From NCBI GenBank assembly GCA_029855985.1, contig JAGSHR010000079.1:1-16402 (forward strand): a DNA stretch of 16,402 nt. The letters are read 5' to 3'. The notes under the pieces were generated by a model, which was given only the letters and a program-made list of their open reading frames with translations, did no database searches and was not told the origin of the DNA. The translations under genes and the position numbers were made by a program. Positions within the stretch are counted from its first letter, which is position 1, and each line of letters opens with the position of its first letter. This DNA is from Candidatus Njordarchaeota archaeon. Its GTDB lineage: Archaea > Thermoproteota > JANJXX01 > Panguiarchaeales > Panguiarchaeaceae. This document shows positions 14,001-16,402 of the stretch, piece by piece.

Positions 14001-16081
14001 GTGTTATTAACGGGGTTGACACTGAGATACTGCCCGTAAAGAATGTTTACGTTATGGCTTACGATCCAGTGAATAGAGCCGTTGTTCCAGTTAGAGCAGA
14101 TAGAGTCAGTAGGCATCTTGCTCCTGATAAGTTCGTTAGAATAACGTTCAGTAATGGAAGAGAAATCACGGTGACACCGGAGCACCCAATTGTTATATGG
14201 GATAACGGTGAAATGATGATAATCAGGGCAGATAAGGTCACCAAAGGAATGGTGGCCGTAGGTGTAAAATACTACGACTTACTGAACGATAACAGTGAAC
14301 TCCTAGAATTAATGAAGAAACTCGAAGAACAACGTATAGGGATAAAAGACTTCTCGGAAACACTAGCACTAGCGTTAATAAGTAAGGTCTTAAACTTCAA
14401 GGAAACCAAAAACATTATGAATAAAATTGACTCTCTGCCCATACCAGAGAATGAGAGAGACAAACTGCTAAAAGAAGTGAGAATACCAAGCATCGTATAT
14501 AGTCTACCCATCCAGGGAAAAGAAACCTTCCTAACGGTCCTAGCTAAACACACTTACTTCGAGGAAAAGGAAGCACTTGGCTTCGAGTTGCCAACACGCG
14601 AATTAGCGGAGGACCTCCAAGACTTACTGTTAACGCTGGGAATACACACAAAAATAAGGAAAGAAAACGAGGAAAATTATAGGGTGGTGTTGGTTAACCC
14701 ATCAGATTCAAGAAAACTTGCTTTCATAATCGAAGAAGAAAAGTTAAGAAACCAAATTATTAACGCAAGCAAGAAGGTTAAACACTCAAACCATCAAAAC
14801 AAAGTGTTGCCAAAAGATCTCCAAGGAACCCTAGAAAGACTGTTAAGCAAATTTAACGCCCAGTTCAGTGAAAATCTAAAGAAGAAACTAAGAACTTCAA
14901 GTCCAGAAGAGATAGAAAAAACACTAAGGGAAATAGAAGTCAATCTGAGAGAGGTAACAAGCGGGTTAATGAGTAGAGAACAGGAGAGGAAAATACACAA
15001 CGAAAACGTGGCAGTTAAAACCGGCAAAAACATGTTAGTAAAGAAGATTAAGAGACAGTTCACTCAAAGCCAACGATCCATCGAACTACTACAACTCAAA
15101 AAAGAAATATTAAAACTCAAGAGGATACTCAAGGGGAACATAAGTTTCGTAGAGATAACAAATGTGGAGATAATTGAAAACAGGGATTCAAAATGGGTAT
15201 ATGATATAACCGTGGAGCCATTCCATCTATTCGTTTCACACGGCCTAGTCTTGCATAACACAATCTCAATAGCGAAAGCAGGTATAGTGGCAACACTAAA
15301 CGCGAGAACATCAATACTTGCAGCGGCAAACCCAAAACTAGGAAAATACGATGAAAACAGGTCAATAGCGGAGAACATAAATCTCCCCCCAACAATCATT
15401 TCTAGATTCGACCTAATATTCATCCTAAAAGACAAGCCCGACGCAGAAAAAGATAGAAGAAAAGCAAGACACATACTCGGACTACACTCGGGGGACATAA
15501 GAGTAGAACCACCAATACCAAACGCGTTGCTCAAAAAATACATTCTATACGCACGGGAAAACATATTCCCAAAGATGACGGAAGAAGCGGCTAAAAAAAT
15601 AGAGGAGTTCTACCTATCAATGAGAACCATGTACGGGCAAGAAGGAGAAGAAGGAATAAACATGCCAATAGCCATAACAACAAGACAACTAGAAGCACTC
15701 GTGCGTTTAGCGGAAGCACACGCAAGAATGCTCCTAAAAGAGGAAGTAGACGAAAGCGATGCACAATTCGCAATAGACCTAATGAAATACTCCCTAGAGC
15801 AAGTGGGAAGAGACCCAGAAAGCGGTAAAATCGATGTGGGCGTGATAGACACGGGAGTTTCATCATCAAGAAGATCAAAGTACTATCAAGTAGTAGAGAT
15901 AATAAAGAACCTCAGCAAGGAACCAGAATACAAATCCGGGGTCCCATTAAAGAGGATATTAGAAATCGCGCGCGAGAGAGGAATACAAGAGGACTTCGTA
16001 ATGGACGTGATAAGAAAAGAATCAATAAACGGAACAATCTACGAACCAAGACCAGGACACTACAAACCCGTCTTCTACTAG
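11090..16081 (+). CDS. mcm: MCM replicative DNA helicase, interrupted by two inteins
   Basis: This is the archaeal minichromosome maintenance helicase, the ring-shaped ATPase that unwinds DNA at replication forks. The precursor has 1663 residues; removing inteins of 498 and 451 residues leaves 714, normal for archaeal MCM. In order: the N-terminal helical domain; a zinc site C164, C167, C185, C190; an OB-fold region with a beta-hairpin; Walker A GDPGTGKS (359-366); intein 1 (419-916) between LADRGIA and CIDEFDKM, splitting the Walker B strand; a 23-residue extein (917-939); intein 2 (940-1390) after EAMEQH; then TISIAKAG, sensor 1 in AAANPK, the arginine-finger motif SRFD, sensor 2 (TTRQLEAL) and a C-terminal winged helix. 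All catalytic elements are intact once spliced. The TTG start is chosen from the GGTGATAT site. Extein codons strongly favour A at the third base; the inteins look more mixed. Confidence 0.97.
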   Translation: MLEEIPSNFEFDRRLLKEIEEEFLEFLLNYEDIDEEGKPYVKYLEKIRGIVGLEDVRSIIVDFEDVVKYSEKLSEKILNNPDVALHAATSALRKAIKRVHAPLTETLSEKTIRKFYVRFRNIGQSLRIRELTRADYINEFVNFKAIIVKATKIKELLKRAMFKCDVCGMEFPFEFQDKFSRPQFCPNINCDNTDPRKFTLLPTGQEFEEYQEITAQELPEELPPGQLPQGVNVVLRGDLTGKIRPGDRVKIFGILKVRPDRDLKPGKKPLFNIYIESTYVERESTDEEQLTLTDEEKRMIEELKKDKDLEKKIVQSIAPSIYGEDEIKKAVAALLFGGVPKVLPDGSKIRGTVNVLIVGDPGTGKSQILKYVAGLAPRAIYTSGKGASAAGLTAAVVKTDDEWTLEAGVLVLADRGIACLHPDSKVLVDGKYSQIGKLFNFKKSYKAVSNGETVDIQEENHSIVAFDMENKDIVNAETVIIRRKPWNGRLLRIKFQSGNELRVTPDHLLVDGKTLTWKMAEEFKVGDMVVAPLKLPEINEKLLILDIAPDKWDIVLTGNDKRELREMIIRKYGSLTNFKAHHREEYDLIFRKGVVKPSKLRQLVSELECLDEWRHRTLAYKVSGKMETFKSPIITPQIAYVIGAIYGNGKIIRKDKEGKLVIYTEKSDNAKRRKLVGILESLLGAEKQKRGIHFDVTDEKITVYSQVLSFIYDYLTKNELENAFKLDQESLKAFIAGVIDFNKSVSTPRNTKSETRSLVLHLSKSIQETRAFSLLLRRLGVLATTTNDATVKISNKFAEKLVDSIKRYSLRLRALKPRHNTNGAQSTNILDSIKIPLRAVIGSGTKTEEALISSSMKQVESSSISEKTQQSNTIPEENYFLDKIISIEKVPYKGYVYDLYVPHHHNFTAEGVIVHNCIDEFDKMSSDDRRALHEAMEQHSYHKDFEIMLADGSKVKIGEFVDELIERNRKSVINGVDTEILPVKNVYVMAYDPVNRAVVPVRADRVSRHLAPDKFVRITFSNGREITVTPEHPIVIWDNGEMMIIRADKVTKGMVAVGVKYYDLLNDNSELLELMKKLEEQRIGIKDFSETLALALISKVLNFKETKNIMNKIDSLPIPENERDKLLKEVRIPSIVYSLPIQGKETFLTVLAKHTYFEEKEALGFELPTRELAEDLQDLLLTLGIHTKIRKENEENYRVVLVNPSDSRKLAFIIEEEKLRNQIINASKKVKHSNHQNKVLPKDLQGTLERLLSKFNAQFSENLKKKLRTSSPEEIEKTLREIEVNLREVTSGLMSREQERKIHNENVAVKTGKNMLVKKIKRQFTQSQRSIELLQLKKEILKLKRILKGNISFVEITNVEIIENRDSKWVYDITVEPFHLFVSHGLVLHNTISIAKAGIVATLNARTSILAAANPKLGKYDENRSIAENINLPPTIISRFDLIFILKDKPDAEKDRRKARHILGLHSGDIRVEPPIPNALLKKYILYARENIFPKMTEEAAKKIEEFYLSMRTMYGQEGEEGINMPIAITTRQLEALVRLAEAHARMLLKEEVDESDAQFAIDLMKYSLEQVGRDPESGKIDVGVIDTGVSSSRRSKYYQVVEIIKNLSKEPEYKSGVPLKRILEIARERGIQEDFVMDVIRKESINGTIYEPRPGHYKPVFY
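12344..13837 (+). mobile_element. Intein 1 of MCM, with LAGLIDADG endonuclease remnant
   Basis: A 498-residue class 1 intein between Ala of LADRGIA and Cys of CIDEF. Splicing motifs are complete: Cys1 with a block A 'CLHPDSKVLVDGK', block B TPDH (T86, H89), block F around VYDLYVPHHHNF, and the terminal His-Asn (497-498) before a Cys at position +1. The central endonuclease has two recognisable LAGLIDADG helices, YVIGAIYGNGKI (around 222-233) and FIAGVIDFNKSV (316-327), followed by the usual helix RAFSLLLRRLGV. In both, the catalytic Asp position is Asn (N230 and N324), and the second motif also has Lys for the final Gly. I expect splicing to work and DNA cleavage to be lost. Confidence 0.95.
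13838..13906 (+). other. mcm: Middle extein of MCM: 23 residues carrying Walker B
   Basis: Only 23 residues, CIDEFDKM through EAMEQH, separate the two inteins. They contain the Walker B acidic pair (Asp-Glu of CIDE) and the following helix. Without both splicing events the helicase cannot hydrolyse ATP. Confidence 0.93.
13907..15259 (+). mobile_element. Intein 2 of MCM, with degraded endonuclease domain
   Basis: A 451-residue intein between EAMEQH and TISIAKAG. It begins with Ser1 (SYHKDFEIMLADGSKVKIGE), has block B TPEH (T90, H93), block F around VYDITVEPFHLF, and terminal His-Asn (450-451) before Thr +1. The central domain keeps the general shape of a LAGLIDADG endonuclease, including FELPTRELAEDLQDLLLTLG after the second motif. 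But the two motif helices (about ALALISKVLNFKE and TFLTVLAKHTYFEE) have lost the conserved Gly and Asp residues. The Lys/Glu-rich helical part (about 300-410) corresponds to the DNA-recognition region common in such inteins. Splicing looks intact; homing does not. Confidence 0.92.
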
Positions 16082-16120
16082 GATCACCGCATAAGAAGAC
16101 ATTAAAAACAAAAACATTCT

Positions 16121-16134
16121 CCAATTTTTTGAAG
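16121..16134 (+). terminator. Weak T-tract after mcm
   Basis: The 68-bp spacer behind mcm contains CCAATTTTTTG, one run of six T, without a hairpin. It could end the mcm transcript or be leaky into the next gene. Confidence 0.3.
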
Positions 16135-16141
16135 AAAAAAC

Positions 16142-16146
16142 GAGGT
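16142..16146 (+). promoter_or_regulatory. Ribosome-binding site of the last, partial gene
   Basis: GAGGT stands four bases before the GTG at 16150 and supports that codon as the start. Confidence 0.5.
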
Positions 16147-16149
16147 ACA

Positions 16150-16402
16150 GTGAAATTGAAAAGTAAACGATTGCTTTTCTCACTTCTAGTGATCGCTATA
16201 TTAGCCCTGACAATCTTTTTCACGCGTCAAATCAATATTTTTCCTCTCAACCAAGCACCGAATAGCGGGGAATCAGAGGAAGAACTACCATCAGAACCAT
16301 GGGTAACAATTAACTCATCCGTCTACTACGTTGTGCGTGGCGACAAATTGTACATGGTCAACACTTCAACAGGCAAATCAAAACCGATATACCTCTTTGG
16401 AG
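16150..16402 (+). CDS. Membrane-anchored surface protein, 3' end outside the window
   Basis: An open frame of 84 codons runs from GTG 16150 to the window edge without a stop. The N-terminus is KLKSKR, then a hydrophobic segment of about 17 residues (LLFSLLVIAILALTIFF): a typical signal anchor or signal peptide with the basic end inside the cell. The rest is hydrophilic and starts with an acidic linker (SGESEEELPSEP), a common spacer in archaeal surface proteins. It continues with beta-strand-like sequence (VYYVVRGDKLYMVN) and two N-glycosylation sequons (NSS, NTS). The pattern of short strands could begin a beta-propeller or similar extracellular domain, but too little is visible to name it. 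The GAGGT site four bases upstream supports the GTG start. It may be cotranscribed with mcm only if the weak T-tract is read through. Confidence 0.7.
   Translation, partial: MKLKSKRLLFSLLVIAILALTIFFTRQINIFPLNQAPNSGESEEELPSEPWVTINSSVYYVVRGDKLYMVNTSTGKSKPIYLFG

Noticed and set aside
14804..15136. Lys/Glu-rich, coiled-coil-like region of intein 2 as a novel insertion
   Set aside because: LAGLIDADG inteins commonly carry a helical, charged DNA-recognition region between the endonuclease core and block F. This one fits that position and length.
15064..15564. A 166-codon open frame antisense to the end of intein 2 and the C-terminal extein
   Set aside because: The plus-strand sequence has unmistakable intein block F/G and MCM sensor motifs, so the antisense frame is chance.

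Overview
The window is a stretch of an AT-rich archaeal chromosome, most likely from a hyperthermophilic member of the Thermoproteota. The signs are an archaeal-type MCM replicative helicase with inteins, MoxR/VWA/DUF58 modules, GTG and TTG starts, AGA/ATA/CTA-biased codons, T-tract terminators, and a recurring ribosome-binding site of the GGTGAT type placed ten bases before the start codon. I cannot fix the order or genus. No tRNA, rRNA, CRISPR array, insertion sequence or long repeat was found, and no gap between genes exceeds about 200 bp.

Layout. Bases 1-900 hold the 3' part of a polytopic membrane protein, closed by a hairpin plus T-tract. Bases 1057-2917 are a two-gene operon for electron-transfer flavoprotein (etfB-etfA). 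A convergent, minus-strand block follows from 7069 down to 2936: a RavA-like MoxR AAA+ ATPase with a four-cysteine cluster, a VWA protein with a complete MIDAS, and a small orphan protein. Back to back with it, and sharing a 201-bp control region, is a plus-strand block from 7271 to 10909: a classical MoxR AAA+ ATPase, a membrane-anchored DUF58 protein and a seven-helix membrane protein. Bases 11090-16081 encode MCM, interrupted by two inteins (498 and 451 residues) that isolate a 23-residue extein carrying Walker B. The window ends inside a membrane-anchored surface protein (16150 onward).

How the genes may work together. The centre of the window holds two different MoxR-type ATPases, each with its own VWA-type partner and a third, unrecognised protein, transcribed away from a common promoter region. 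MoxR ATPases are known as chaperone-like partners of VWA proteins that assemble or activate other complexes. The target here is unknown: one module looks soluble and the other membrane-bound. The ETF pair and the MCM gene have no evident functional tie to these modules.

The best-supported unusual features are the double-intein MCM, in which both homing-endonuclease domains appear catalytically dead (intein 1 has Asn at both catalytic Asp positions), and the divergent pair of MoxR/VWA modules with two undescribed accessory proteins. Several start codons were moved inward from the longest open frame because the ribosome-binding site shows the true start (MCM, DUF58, MoxR).
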